A DNA stretch of 48,442 nucleotides from Eubacterium ramulus ATCC 29099 (GCF_000469345.1 NZ_KI271113.1:29694-78135), one strand, 5' to 3'; shown: positions 8,107 through 16,491, numbered from the stretch's first letter. Numbers and translations are program-made. Notes: a model not told the origin generated them from the letters alone.

Positions 8107-8514
8107 ATAAATTGTCTGGTCGTTATTGACACGAATGTTCTTATATCCGCTTTACTATCCAAACATAGTGATGCGGCAACGGTTCAGGTGCTTAATGCTG
8201 TTTTTGACGGAACAATTATTCCTGTATTCAATGATGAGATTCTTGCAGAATATGATAATGTACTTCACCGTCCAAAGTTTAAGTTCCCGGATGCAAACAT
8301 TCAATTACTTTTAGATACAATAAAAACCTATGGTGTATTTGCAAAGCAGCTTATTACAAATGAAATTTTGCCAGATCCTAAAGATCTTGTGTTTTACGAA
8401 GTTGTTATGGCGAAACAGGATGAAAATGCATACCTTGTGACTGGAAACAGCAAGCATTTTCCCAAAAAGCCGTTTATTGTTACACCAAATGAATTACTGG
8501 ATATCATGAAATGA
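8107..8514 (+). CDS. PIN-domain toxin lacking a normal start codon
   Basis: The frame encodes 'LVVIDTNVLISALLS' followed by 'VFNDEILAEYDNVL' and '...AYLVTGNSKHFP', the three acidic-residue motifs of PIN-domain ribonucleases (VapC-like, 'putative toxin' family). It is the expected toxin for the RelB-type antitoxin 11 bases upstream. No ATG, GTG or TTG exists at the right place: an AAGGA ribosome site is followed 8 bases later by ATA at 8107 (then Asn-Cys-Leu-Val-Val-Ile-Asp). The next possible start is GTG 8188, which would remove the first catalytic Asp. Either ATA or CTG 8116 is used weakly, or the toxin has been silenced by a start-codon mutation. The rest of the frame is intact. Confidence 0.7.
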   Translation: MNCLVVIDTNVLISALLSKHSDAATVQVLNAVFDGTIIPVFNDEILAEYDNVLHRPKFKFPDANIQLLLDTIKTYGVFAKQLITNEILPDPKDLVFYEVVMAKQDENAYLVTGNSKHFPKKPFIVTPNELLDIMK

Positions 8515-8530
8515 TGTCTATTATGAATAA

Positions 8531-8590
8531 GAGAGCAGGATTCTACTCTGGCAGCTAATAATTCTGTCAGAATAAAATCATGCTCTCTTT
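8531..8590 (+). terminator. Long hairpin terminator of the toxin-antitoxin cassette
   Basis: GAGAGCA-G-GATT pairs with AATC-A-TGCTCTC, continued inward by TCTGGCAG/CTGTCAGA, giving a stem of about 20 pairs followed by TTTG. Confidence 0.75.
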
Positions 8591-8714
8591 GTTTCTGATA
8601 TAAACTACGATGGGAGAAATCATGTGATATATATTTGAGCTTTATAATGGAAACATGAGTGCTACCGTAATAGTAGGCGGTTGGCCTTTCAATAGGGGAT
8701 AAGCCATATGTAGT

Positions 8715-8804
8715 ATTGACTTTATAGCTGTGGTAAGTTTCGGCTTAACCTGTTTTGGTCTTGGATACACCTTTGGCAAGGATCATAATAAACCGCAAAA
8801 ATAG
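8715..8804 (+). pseudogene. Holin-like type I toxin peptide remnant
   Basis: The frame reads 'DFIAVVSFGLTCFGLGYTFG' then a short basic tail 'KDHNKPQK' and a stop. One transmembrane helix with a polar tail is the layout of small holin-like type I toxins that accompany mobile elements in this group. There is no ATG: the codon before Asp is ATT, and a TAA lies six codons upstream of it. An AGGGGAT sequence precedes it by about 15 bases. Either a non-standard start is used or it is dead. Confidence 0.4.
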
Positions 8805-8843
8805 ATGCCCCAATATAAGCCAACTCATAAAACTGGAAGTCGT

Positions 8844-8957
8844 CTATTTCTTTGAACCATTGTTTTTATTGTCTTGTTTTTGCTTCTTTTTTTCTTTTAT
8901 TCGCTCTTTAATCTTAAAAAATAATTTTAATGCCATTTGATTTGCTATCTGTCCCAT
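8844..8957 (-). CDS. Small basic protein, unknown
   Basis: A 37-residue ORF with a good GGAGAG ribosome site 7 bases before ATG. The first half is amphipathic ('MGQIANQMALKLFFKIKERI') and the second half is almost all Lys, Gln and Asn. Nothing indicates a function; a membrane-associating or RNA-binding role is possible. It lies in the AT-rich cargo block, transcribed with the two membrane-protein genes to its right (9017-9803) or alone. Confidence 0.5.
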   Translation of the reverse strand: MGQIANQMALKLFFKIKERIKEKKKQKQDNKNNGSKK

Positions 8958-9016
8958 AAGCAAACTCTCCTTCCATAATTCTAATTTTCCAATTTGACAA
9001 ACTTGAAGTTAGCATT

Positions 9017-9397
9017 TTATTTCTGTTGTATCTTAGCCAAAATACTTTCTATTACAAGTGTTACTGTTATAAAGGCTCCTACAAGGGTGTAGTAGTTTAA
9101 GCCGTACATCAACGGCAAAAGAGAAATAACTACAGTAATAATTGAAAGGTTAAACAATGCTTTGAGAATACCATTCTTTTTCAATGAAAACAATGAAAGC
9201 AAGAAGATGGCAACAGTAAGTGTGGCTGTGATAAGTGGAGCAAAATTTGCATAGCCAAACGGTGTAAGGCTAAAGTATGAGAATGTTTCTTTTACTCTTT
9301 CTGTTGGAGATGTTGCAAAAATACAAACTGTTCCACAAGGCAATAATTCTAATACTATTGTTAAAGCTGAAAAAACCACTAAGCAGATTTTCTTCAT
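9017..9397 (-). CDS. Four-helix membrane protein, unknown
   Basis: A 126-residue protein with about four hydrophobic segments: 'ICLVVFSALTIVLELL', 'FAPLITATLTVAIFLLSLF', 'ALFNLSIITVVISLLPL' and 'YTLVGAFITVTLVIESI'. The start at 9397 has AAAGGA 10 bases upstream; upstream ATGs in frame are too close to or beyond that site. It follows the SdpI-like gene by 28 bases on the same strand, so the two probably act together, perhaps in resistance to a membrane-active peptide. No family recognised. Confidence 0.65.
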   Translation of the reverse strand: MKKICLVVFSALTIVLELLPCGTVCIFATSPTERVKETFSYFSLTPFGYANFAPLITATLTVAIFLLSLFSLKKNGILKALFNLSIITVVISLLPLMYGLNYYTLVGAFITVTLVIESILAKIQQK

Positions 9398-9425
9398 GTT
9401 GTACATTTCCTTTACAAGTCCAAAT

Positions 9426-9803
9426 TTATCTACGTGTTCCGTCATCATAAAAATGTATTTTCAAAGCTTTCTCAGTTGGGTAAATTGATAAAATCAAAAG
9501 AATACATTGAATTGTCATAAGAATCAATCCTGCAACTCCAATCGTATTCTTATCACTATGGTATAATGGAATATGTATCAAAGCAGAGGGTATAATCATT
9601 ACCCATCCTATTTTCCACCAAAGTTTTCCGCAATAGTCGTGTGCAAATTTCCATGTATCCATATTTTTCATTGAACGAGTTGTTCTGTATCCATATATAC
9701 CATTTATATGTTTGGGACAATGTTTCCACATTATTCTTCCGCCGACAATCATAATAATTGGAACTAATAAATCACATATTAACATAAACAACCAAAAGCA
9801 CAT
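9426..9803 (-). CDS. SdpI-family membrane protein (immunity/signal protein)
   Basis: A ~125-residue protein with the SdpI motif 'GIYGYRTTRSMKNMDTWKFA' followed by 'WWKIGWVMIIPSALI' and a third helix. SdpI in Bacillus subtilis protects against the SdpC toxin and sequesters the repressor SdpR; most homologues are orphan membrane proteins. Start 9803 is chosen for GGGAG 9 bases upstream; ATG 9812 or an upstream ATG at 9878 are alternatives. No SdpC-like toxin or ArsR-type SdpR repressor is visible nearby. Confidence 0.75.
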   Translation of the reverse strand: MCFWLFMLICDLLVPIIMIVGGRIMWKHCPKHINGIYGYRTTRSMKNMDTWKFAHDYCGKLWWKIGWVMIIPSALIHIPLYHSDKNTIGVAGLILMTIQCILLILSIYPTEKALKIHFYDDGTRR

Positions 9804-9911
9804 AAAATCCATCTCCCAACATTTCGATTTATCATACTGTTTTAGCATGAACATCTTCAATTTTTTCCAGTATACCACAAAACATAGAAAGTGTTCTTAA
9901 GATTATCTGAA

Positions 9912-9941
9912 GTTTCCGCAAAACGCAATGTGAAGTATATA
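9912..9941 (+). promoter_or_regulatory. Element-type promoter, copy 2 (HTH protein gene)
   Basis: GTTTCC (9912-9917), 16 bases, AGTATA (9934-9939) followed by TATA; 40 bases before the start at 9979. Confidence 0.72.
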
Positions 9942-9978
9942 TACACTAAGGATATGGACAGAAAGAGTGGGAGGGAAG

Positions 9979-11328
9979 ATGCAGCAGAAAATGATAACAC
10001 AGAAGAGAACACAGGCAGAGTGCCGCCCGCGCTATCAGGAGGTGGCAGTCGATCATACTGCCGTTAGTGATATGAAGTATAAGCAGATGAACCGGGCTGT
10101 ACTAACCGAATTTTTATCGTACTCTTCCCTGAAGCGGAGCAAGGGCAATACACATCTGTTCCATTTCCTGCGCTTGTGGGCAAGAGCGGCAACCAGACCT
10201 GGATACAAGGATGGCATTGCATATAATACCGGAATGCTGATCCTTCCTTTGGACTCCAAAAAGCACAGGAATCATCTTTGCCGGGTATTGGATGTGCGAA
10301 CACCGGAAGATGCTCTGCAGATCTTAAAAGAAATGCAGAAGATGAAGGTTCTGACCTATAAGGTGCAACAGGGGCAGGTGTGGATCTGGCTGGACTGGAG
10401 CTGTATTTTCATAAATCCGAAAAAGGAGCTTTCGCCCATGCAGAGATTGTTCTATGCGGAATCAGGATTCATATTATTCCCCATTACAGCAATTTCAAAG
10501 TTATTACGATTGGATGAGCCGGACAGACACTTGAGCCCGATGGATATGTTCCTGGACCTGTGGTTTCATGGAACCGTGTGTGATCCCTATACGGCAGGTA
10601 GTGTATTAATGCCGGTAGTACACTTGGAACTGAACCAAAAAGTGTACAAGGAATGTATGGAAAATGAAAAGATCTTAGATCCCAGAGTGCATCTGGATGA
10701 TCTGGCGGTGCGCTGGAACTGCTCTAAGTCTACGGTGTCGCGAAGACTTGGCACTTTTGTGTCGGATGGCTTACTGGGCATCTATGAGACACATCCCGCA
10801 TGTCTGGAATCACAGGGCATGCTGCTTGTGTTGCCCGGATATTGCAACCGGCATTTTTCCAGACGGGGGAATGTGGTACAAGATCCGGTTCTGCCTGATC
10901 CGGAAACGGCAATCCTTGCGGTGGAGATCGCAAAACACGATATCTGGGATGAGCAGCACCTTCCGGAGCATATCAGGCGTTTTGCCCGGACAGCACATTT
11001 TAAAGGGAATGGGCAGAAACTTACACCAATGAATCCGTTCTACCCATATCTGGATGATCTGGGACAGGATATGGAGCAGGCAGCAGGCGGAAGGAATCAG
11101 AGTGAACCAGTTACAGAGGAAGCTATGGGAAATGCGCCCCATGAAAATACGGAAACCTTCAGAACGGTGTCGGGAAGAAACCATTGGCAGCAGGCACGTT
11201 TCCTGTTTTGGTTAGAGTCGGGGGAGAACGGGGCAGAGTTTTTCTGCGTTCCGGTTCGGACGGTCTGGAAGCAGTGGTATAAACCTATGTGCAGAGCCTA
11301 TGAGGGCTGTGGACCGCCAGAGGTATGA
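9979..11328 (+). CDS. Helix-turn-helix protein of the element (possible regulator or replication factor)
   Basis: A 449-residue protein. A winged-helix/HTH segment is clear around residues 230-265 ('HLDDLAVRWNCSKSTVSRRL' then 'GTFVSDGLLGI'); the N-terminal ~140 residues also look like a winged-helix unit ending 'MKMKVLTYKVQQGQVWIWLD'. The C-terminal ~100 residues are of low complexity. ATG 9979 is chosen because GGAGGGA sits just upstream; a GTG at 9967 is inside that site. Monocistronic, driven by element-type promoter copy 2 and followed by copy 3, so it is part of the backbone. Size and two DNA-binding modules would suit a replication initiator or a master regulator; I cannot choose between them. 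Confidence 0.7.
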   Translation: MQQKMITQKRTQAECRPRYQEVAVDHTAVSDMKYKQMNRAVLTEFLSYSSLKRSKGNTHLFHFLRLWARAATRPGYKDGIAYNTGMLILPLDSKKHRNHLCRVLDVRTPEDALQILKEMQKMKVLTYKVQQGQVWIWLDWSCIFINPKKELSPMQRLFYAESGFILFPITAISKLLRLDEPDRHLSPMDMFLDLWFHGTVCDPYTAGSVLMPVVHLELNQKVYKECMENEKILDPRVHLDDLAVRWNCSKSTVSRRLGTFVSDGLLGIYETHPACLESQGMLLVLPGYCNRHFSRRGNVVQDPVLPDPETAILAVEIAKHDIWDEQHLPEHIRRFARTAHFKGNGQKLTPMNPFYPYLDDLGQDMEQAAGGRNQSEPVTEEAMGNAPHENTETFRTVSGRNHWQQARFLFWLESGENGAEFFCVPVRTVWKQWYKPMCRAYEGCGPPEV

Positions 11329-11506
11329 TTGCAGGATCGCCGGTTTTGGTTTCAGAAATGATCTGAATGAAAGAAAAGGAATCGATTGGAAAATCAAGGC
11401 ATTTTGTGATCAGAAAATTCCAGATATTTCTTTAGTGGCTTTGGAAGGAGACAAAAAAAGGTACGGTTATGGCTGTGATACGTTCTATTGTCTCCTGACA
11501 GAATAG
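11300..11506 (+). CDS. Doubtful small ORF overlapping the end of the HTH gene
   Basis: A 68-codon frame that overlaps the end of the HTH-protein gene by 29 bases. It has no ribosome site before its ATG and no recognisable family. The 280-base gap from 11329 to 11608 otherwise holds promoter copy 3 and a short GCC/GGC hairpin. Kept only so that the gap is described. Confidence 0.2.
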   Translation: MRAVDRQRYDCRIAGFGFRNDLNERKGIDWKIKAFCDQKIPDISLVALEGDKKRYGYGCDTFYCLLTE

Positions 11507-11519
11507 CATAACGTAAATA
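11490..11519 (+). promoter_or_regulatory. Degenerate element-type promoter, copy 3 (surface protein gene)
   Basis: GTCTCC (11490-11495), exactly 16 bases, CGTAAA (11512-11517): one change in each box from the consensus with spacing kept. It lies about 90 bases before the surface protein start. Confidence 0.5.
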
Positions 11520-11608
11520 AATACCACTGTGTAGATGTCTGGATTTTTTGGTTACAGGAAAAACACCATGCCACAAACGGCATGGATGGACAGGAAGGAA
11601 GAGGATAC

Positions 11609-12628
11609 ATGAGAAAATTATGTGAGATGAGTCTGCTCATTTTGGCACTGCTGTTACCGTTTCCGGTATTTGCTGCCGGGCAGGAAAAAGTGATGGGAAC
11701 AGTGCAAATTCAGTGCTTTGTGGATCTGTCGTTGGACGGGCAGACGATGGAACTGGTGTTTGAAGAACAGGATACGGGGGAAGAGGTAACCGTAGCAAGC
11801 AGGGAGTATAAAAACCATGCCATTACCGCACAGATGCCGGTTGGGACTTACCGGCTGTCTGCTATCCGGTTTAACGACAACCTGTATTTTGACTACCGTT
11901 ATTCGTGCTCCCCGGAGACATTTTCGGTGACTGGAGAAGAACAGACAGAGCCGGTATATGTGTTTGCTGTCGGCCGGTCAGAAGCACCGAAAGCAGTCAC
12001 CAGTAAGATTGTGTTTTCTGGACAGGAGAAATTTTCCGGAACGGTGCAGATCACGCTGCATGCGGTACTGGATGTGTATTATGGTGATACGGTGACTTAC
12101 CGGCAGGAGGATTATACCGTAACCTCTGTGGGAGCGTCAGAAAAGACGGTTGATCTGGATGCCGGAACCTATGAGATCACAGGGATCAATGCATACGATG
12201 AGAAGCAGGAGCCGGTCACTGTCTATTACCCAAAGTATTTTACGGTTGACCGAAATGCCATGCAGAAGCCGGAGATCGCGTTACTGGTTGGAGAACAGGA
12301 TACTGCCGGAACGGAGCTGGTCTGCAAAGCGGCACAGGAGATGGATGCATACCGGTATGTGGCAGACCAGAAAATGGAACTGCCCTATGAAGCGGTTACG
12401 GGACAGACGGATGTGATCGACCAGATTCTGGCATCTTCCGGGGGAACACAGGAATCGGACAAAAAAGCAGAAACATCCGAGCAGACCAGGACAGAAGAAA
12501 GTGGGGATGCGATGAAAGATATTGTTCCGGAAAAACAGGTCACCAGAAAGTGGCTGCTCCCTGCCGGGATTGGCATGGCCTGTGCCGTTTGCCTGGTGCT
12601 TGTGAGAAAACGAAGTTTCCGATCCTGA
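11609..12628 (+). CDS. Secreted, membrane-anchored surface protein with two related domains
   Basis: A 339-residue protein with a signal peptide ('LLILALLLPFPVFAAG'), two related beta-rich domains each beginning 'GTVQI' (about 30-130 and 147-235) and containing 'VGTYRLSAI' or 'AGTYEITGI', as in carboxypeptidase-regulatory/CnaB-like folds. A Lys/Glu/Thr-rich stalk follows, then a C-terminal helix ('LLPAGIGMACAVCLVLV') and a basic end 'RKRSFRS'. There is no LPxTG motif, so it should stay in the membrane. The start follows GGAAGGAAGAGG. The last codons of the gene contain the GTTTCC box of the next promoter (copy 4). It probably contributes to donor-recipient contact or to the transfer apparatus outside the membrane. 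Confidence 0.75.
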   Translation: MRKLCEMSLLILALLLPFPVFAAGQEKVMGTVQIQCFVDLSLDGQTMELVFEEQDTGEEVTVASREYKNHAITAQMPVGTYRLSAIRFNDNLYFDYRYSCSPETFSVTGEEQTEPVYVFAVGRSEAPKAVTSKIVFSGQEKFSGTVQITLHAVLDVYYGDTVTYRQEDYTVTSVGASEKTVDLDAGTYEITGINAYDEKQEPVTVYYPKYFTVDRNAMQKPEIALLVGEQDTAGTELVCKAAQEMDAYRYVADQKMELPYEAVTGQTDVIDQILASSGGTQESDKKAETSEQTRTEESGDAMKDIVPEKQVTRKWLLPAGIGMACAVCLVLVRKRSFRS

Positions 12629-12644
12629 CGTTTTGACGTATATC
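12615..12644 (+). promoter_or_regulatory. Element-type promoter, copy 4 (prgI/virB4 operon)
   Basis: GTTTCC (12615-12620), 16 bases, CGTATA (12637-12642) then TC. The first box is inside the last codons (Ser-Phe-Arg) of the upstream gene. Confidence 0.78.
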
Positions 12645-12654
12645 TTTCTATGTG

Positions 12655-12722
12655 ATCGCAAGGCATGCGATTACTGTACTTTCCATTTTTCAAAAGCGGT
12701 GAGATTGATTCTTGCCGCTTTT
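12655..12722 (+). promoter_or_regulatory. Structured leader of the prgI/virB4 operon
   Basis: Two hairpins lie between the promoter and the PrgI start: ATCGCA/TGCGAT (12655-12671) and a perfect AAAAGCGG/CCGCTTTT stem (12692-12722). The second ends in TTTT and could attenuate transcription. Confidence 0.5.
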
Positions 12723-12743
12723 ACCACAGGAAGGAGGAATACG

Positions 12744-13151
12744 TTGAAACAATATATTATTCCCTACAATTTTGCGAAGGAAGGATATGTGTATGGAAAA
12801 ATCACCTGGAGCAGCATGGTACAAGCCATCATCCTGGTCGGCGCGGCGGGAAGCGTGATCTTCCGATTGCTGCCGTTCCCGTTTAAGGTACGGATGTATC
12901 TTGCCATTTTTATCCTGCTCCCATTGGCGGTGCTGGCGCTAAAAGGCATCCATGAGTTGAGCCTGTTTTCGTTTTTGCAGGACTTTTTTCAGACGGTGAA
13001 AGACCGGGGCTTGTATGAGGCACCGGGCAGCAGCGTCAAGATCCATCGGGAACAGCTCCTGGTACGCAATGAATACCAGAAAATGCAGCGGGAGAAGGCA
13101 AAAGCACGCCGGATGAAAAAAAGTGGCTGCAGAAAGGGCAGACACAGATGA
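12744..13151 (+). CDS. prgI: PrgI-family type IV secretion protein
   Basis: A 135-residue protein with the PrgI pattern: N-terminal 'YIIPYNFAKEGYVYGKITW', two adjacent transmembrane helices ('AIILVGAAGSVIFRLLPF' and 'MYLAIFILLPLAVLAL'), then a soluble C-terminal part. PrgI/VirB3-type proteins sit in the inner membrane next to the VirB4 ATPase. The start is TTG 12744, preceded by GGAAGGAGG; the longer frame upstream lacks any site and runs through the leader hairpins. It overlaps virB4 by ATGA, as expected for partners made together. Confidence 0.85.
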   Translation: MKQYIIPYNFAKEGYVYGKITWSSMVQAIILVGAAGSVIFRLLPFPFKVRMYLAIFILLPLAVLALKGIHELSLFSFLQDFFQTVKDRGLYEAPGSSVKIHREQLLVRNEYQKMQREKAKARRMKKSGCRKGRHR

Positions 13152-15811
13152 AAATGAAACAGTTACGGCACGAGAAAAAAATCTATCGGGAACTGGAACG
13201 TATGCGAAAATGCCGGACGTTTGAGAGCAGTACCGATAGGACAGGGCAGGAGCCAGATGATTTTTTGAATATGAGTGCGGCACAGCGTCTGCGGATGATC
13301 CATGCAGAAAAAATGTCCGTACCGAAAGCAGAAAGAAAGACACCGGATGCAAAGGCAGACCAGTTACCACTTCCGACAACGCTGGCGGTTGATTTCCTGC
13401 CGATCAAGAAGATTAAAAACGGGACCATTTATACGGACGATGGGCGGTATGTGAAAGTTCTGGAAGTCTTACCAATCAACTTTTTGTTAAAGAGCAGGGA
13501 AGAACAGGAACAGGTGATCTACGATTTTGAGAAATTCTTGCGGATCGCACCGGATAATTTCCAGATCAAGGTGCTGGCAAAAAAGACGGATATTTCCAGT
13601 TACTTACAACGTCTGAATGAAAATATCGCATGTGAGCCGGATGAAAAGTGCAGAGCCATGATGGAGGACAGTAGGAAGCTGCTCATTGACCTGGGACAAA
13701 ATGAAGCAATCTCCAGACGTTTTTTCCTTGCGTTTGAAGCACCAAAGCAGGAGCTTCGGATGCAGACCGAGGAAGAAATAGAGCGGGTGCTGTGCCGGAT
13801 GCGTGACCGGGTGTTGACCTATTTGCAAAACTGCGGGAACCGGGTGGCAATCCTTGGAAGCACGACAGAGGAAACCGCAAAGATCTTTTACGACCTGCTC
13901 AACCGGACAAGGAACAGTTCCGTTGATTTCTCCAGACGGGTGTCCGAAGTGTACCGGTATTATGATCTGAATTACGGGAAAGCCGGGACACAGCAGATTC
14001 CGGTGAAAGAATATGTTACTCCGAAGCGGCTGGATTTTAGGCACAGTGACTACCTGCAGATGGATGACATCTACTATCAGACCTTTTATGTGCGTGCGGA
14101 TTCCATCCCGGCACGTGTAGGGGCTGGCTGGACCGCCTGCATCATCAATGCCGGGGACGGGGTGGATGTGGACCTGTATGTAGAGAAAAAAGATAGGAGC
14201 AGATACATTGAGCGGATCGGACGGCGTCTGCGATGGAAAGGCTCCAGCATCAAGGGGATGGACCAGTCTACGGCAGAATATGACGAATTAAGCGACCGCA
14301 TTGCTTCCGGGTACTACCTGAAAAATGGCTTATCGGGTGGAGCGAACACCAATGATTTTTACTATTTTGCGCTGATCGTTACGATTTCTGCACCTTCCCT
14401 GGAAGCGATGCGCCAAAAGGCACAGGCATACATCGATTATCTGAAATCCATGGAAATTTTACTATCCCCATGTGACTATGAGCAGGTGCGGGCATTCCAT
14501 ACTTATCTGCCACTGGCACGCTGCGACCGGAAGATCTTTTCCCGCGCCAAGCGCAACATCTTAACGGAAGGACTGGCGGCATGTTACCCGTTTTCAAGTT
14601 ATGAAATGAGTGATCCGGATGGCATCATTCTTGGGAGCAATGAGCTGAACGGCTCCCTATGCATGGCTGACTTTTTTAATACCTCCAGTTATAAGAATGC
14701 CAATATTGCAATCATGGGAACCAGCGGAGCCGGAAAGACGTATACGATCCAGCTTCTTGCCAAACGGTTCCGGGAGAAGAAGATCCAGACGTTTATCATT
14801 GCTCCGGATAAAGGACATGAGTATAAAAGGCTCTGCGACAATATGAATGGCACCTATGTCAAATTTTCCCCAGGCGGGTCCGCCTGCATCAATGTCATGG
14901 AGATCCGAAAAAAAGATGATTCTGCAAACCATGTGATCGATGGAGCCGGAAGGGAAGCATCGGAGCTTGCCCTTAAAGTACAGAGCCTGCATGTGTTCTT
15001 TTCCCTGCTGATTCCAACTATGACGGCAGAGGAAGATCAGATCTTGGATGAAGCGCTGATTCTGACCTACGAAAAATACGGCATTACCCATGACAATGCA
15101 TCCCTTTATGATGTGGCGGCAGGGACATATAAGAAGATGCCGGTACTTTCAGACCTTTACGATGTATTAAAGGAAATGCCGGAGGGCACCAAGCGTCTGT
15201 GCCTGATGCTGAACCGGTTCGTGCATGGTTCGTTTGCATCCTTAAACCAGCAGACCAATATCAGAGAAAGTGAGTACATGGTCTTTGACGTTTCGGACAT
15301 TCAGGGTGAATTCCTGACAGCGCTGATGTATACGGTATTAGAGTATGTGTATGCGCGTGCAAAGGAGAACCGAACGAAGAAAAAGGCGATCATTGTAGAT
15401 GAGATCTGGGAGCTGATCGGTTCCAAGTCAAATGCCAAGGCAGCGGAGATCGTTCTGGAGATTTTCAAAATCATACGCGGCTATGGTGGGGCAGCGATTG
15501 CCGCGACACAGGATCTGAACGATTTTTTTTCACTGGAAGATGGAAAATATGGGAAAGGTATCATCAATAACTGTAAAACCAAGATCGTATTAAACCTGGA
15601 GCGGGATGAAGCACAGGCAGTGCAAAAGCTGCTGTCCCTTTCGGCAGAAGAGTATAAGGAAATCCTGCATTTTGAGCGCGGGCATGGGCTTTTATGTACC
15701 GGTGGGAACAACATCCCGGTCTGGTTCCGTTCAAGTGCATTAGAGCATCAACTGATTACGACCGACCGGAAGGACCTGGAGCAGATGTATGTACAGATGG
15801 GAGGAGCGTGA
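13148..15811 (+). CDS. virB4: VirB4-family conjugation ATPase
   Basis: An 887-residue cytoplasmic ATPase that powers assembly and substrate passage of the type IV secretion system. Walker A is GTSGAGKT at 524-531, Walker B ends in Asp751-Glu752 of 'AIIVDEIWEL', and 'AAIAATQDLNDFF' carries the conserved Gln of the RecA-like core. The N-terminal half is the typical VirB4/TraC N domain ('LPTTLAVDFLPIKKI'). Length is in the normal range for Gram-positive VirB4. It is coupled to prgI (ATGA) and to the next gene (TGATG). No internal damage is seen. Confidence 0.95.
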   Translation: MKMKQLRHEKKIYRELERMRKCRTFESSTDRTGQEPDDFLNMSAAQRLRMIHAEKMSVPKAERKTPDAKADQLPLPTTLAVDFLPIKKIKNGTIYTDDGRYVKVLEVLPINFLLKSREEQEQVIYDFEKFLRIAPDNFQIKVLAKKTDISSYLQRLNENIACEPDEKCRAMMEDSRKLLIDLGQNEAISRRFFLAFEAPKQELRMQTEEEIERVLCRMRDRVLTYLQNCGNRVAILGSTTEETAKIFYDLLNRTRNSSVDFSRRVSEVYRYYDLNYGKAGTQQIPVKEYVTPKRLDFRHSDYLQMDDIYYQTFYVRADSIPARVGAGWTACIINAGDGVDVDLYVEKKDRSRYIERIGRRLRWKGSSIKGMDQSTAEYDELSDRIASGYYLKNGLSGGANTNDFYYFALIVTISAPSLEAMRQKAQAYIDYLKSMEILLSPCDYEQVRAFHTYLPLARCDRKIFSRAKRNILTEGLAACYPFSSYEMSDPDGIILGSNELNGSLCMADFFNTSSYKNANIAIMGTSGAGKTYTIQLLAKRFREKKIQTFIIAPDKGHEYKRLCDNMNGTYVKFSPGGSACINVMEIRKKDDSANHVIDGAGREASELALKVQSLHVFFSLLIPTMTAEEDQILDEALILTYEKYGITHDNASLYDVAAGTYKKMPVLSDLYDVLKEMPEGTKRLCLMLNRFVHGSFASLNQQTNIRESEYMVFDVSDIQGEFLTALMYTVLEYVYARAKENRTKKKAIIVDEIWELIGSKSNAKAAEIVLEIFKIIRGYGGAAIAATQDLNDFFSLEDGKYGKGIINNCKTKIVLNLERDEAQAVQKLLSLSAEEYKEILHFERGHGLLCTGGNNIPVWFRSSALEHQLITTDRKDLEQMYVQMGGA

Positions 15812-16485
15812 TGCAGACAATAAACCTTCAGGGGGAACAGGTGGAGTTCCAGGAAAGAAAAGAAAAGCATGACTTGCGAAAGGAGATCAACTCCCTTCTG
15901 GTCACAGTGGGACGGGTAAGTAAGCGGCAGTTTCTGGAGTATTTTGCAGACAATAAGCAGGAGCAGGTCGGCTATCTACTGCACCAGATGGTACAGACAG
16001 GCGAGGTCTGTGAGCCGGAGGAAGGTGTTTACTTGCCGGATGCGCGTTTTTTGGATACGTCCTATTATAAAACAACAAAGATCCATGGCAGTGAGAATGT
16101 CTATGCCGATATGCAGAAGTATACAGGACACCTTACACAGCTTCAAAAAAAACAGCAGGCATTCTGGGTGTTCCTGGACTTTAAGAAACGGATGCAGGCA
16201 CAGGACCCGGTGGCGATCGACAGCAGGGAGTTTCCGTTTATGTTATTGGCATTTTTTGCAGATGGATGTATATATGAGATTTTGGAAGTCATGAAAGGAG
16301 AGGAATCACAACTTGCCCTTCTTGCAAGTAAAGAACGTTATGAGAGCATTACAGGGCAGGTGCGCCGCATCGTGATCATCGACCGGATGGAGCAGATCGA
16401 AGGACTAAAGCGATATCAGATTCATGGAATTGCCGGATATGTCACAGTGGATGCTGACGGAAAAACATGCTATCAACATCCATAG
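15811..16485 (+). CDS. Conserved conjugation-associated protein (DUF5697-like)
   Basis: A 224-residue soluble protein translated from an ATG that overlaps the virB4 stop (TGATG), with GGGAGGAGC as ribosome site. The N-terminal ~70 residues look like a winged helix ('LVTVGRVSKRQFLEYF' ... 'GEVCEPEEGVYLP'); the rest is alpha/beta ('FWVFLDFKKRM', 'RRIVIIDRMEQI'). It recalls DUF5697 proteins found beside VirB4 in Lachnospiraceae elements, although this is from memory. A role in regulating or scaffolding the apparatus is possible. The operon ends at the terminator at 16542-16578. Confidence 0.7.
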   Translation: MQTINLQGEQVEFQERKEKHDLRKEINSLLVTVGRVSKRQFLEYFADNKQEQVGYLLHQMVQTGEVCEPEEGVYLPDARFLDTSYYKTTKIHGSENVYADMQKYTGHLTQLQKKQQAFWVFLDFKKRMQAQDPVAIDSREFPFMLLAFFADGCIYEILEVMKGEESQLALLASKERYESITGQVRRIVIIDRMEQIEGLKRYQIHGIAGYVTVDADGKTCYQHP

Positions 16486-16491
16486 AAAAAT

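Noticed and set aside
8755-8940. 61-codon plus-strand ORF
   Set aside because: It has no ribosome site and lies antisense to a small ORF (8844-8957) with a better one.
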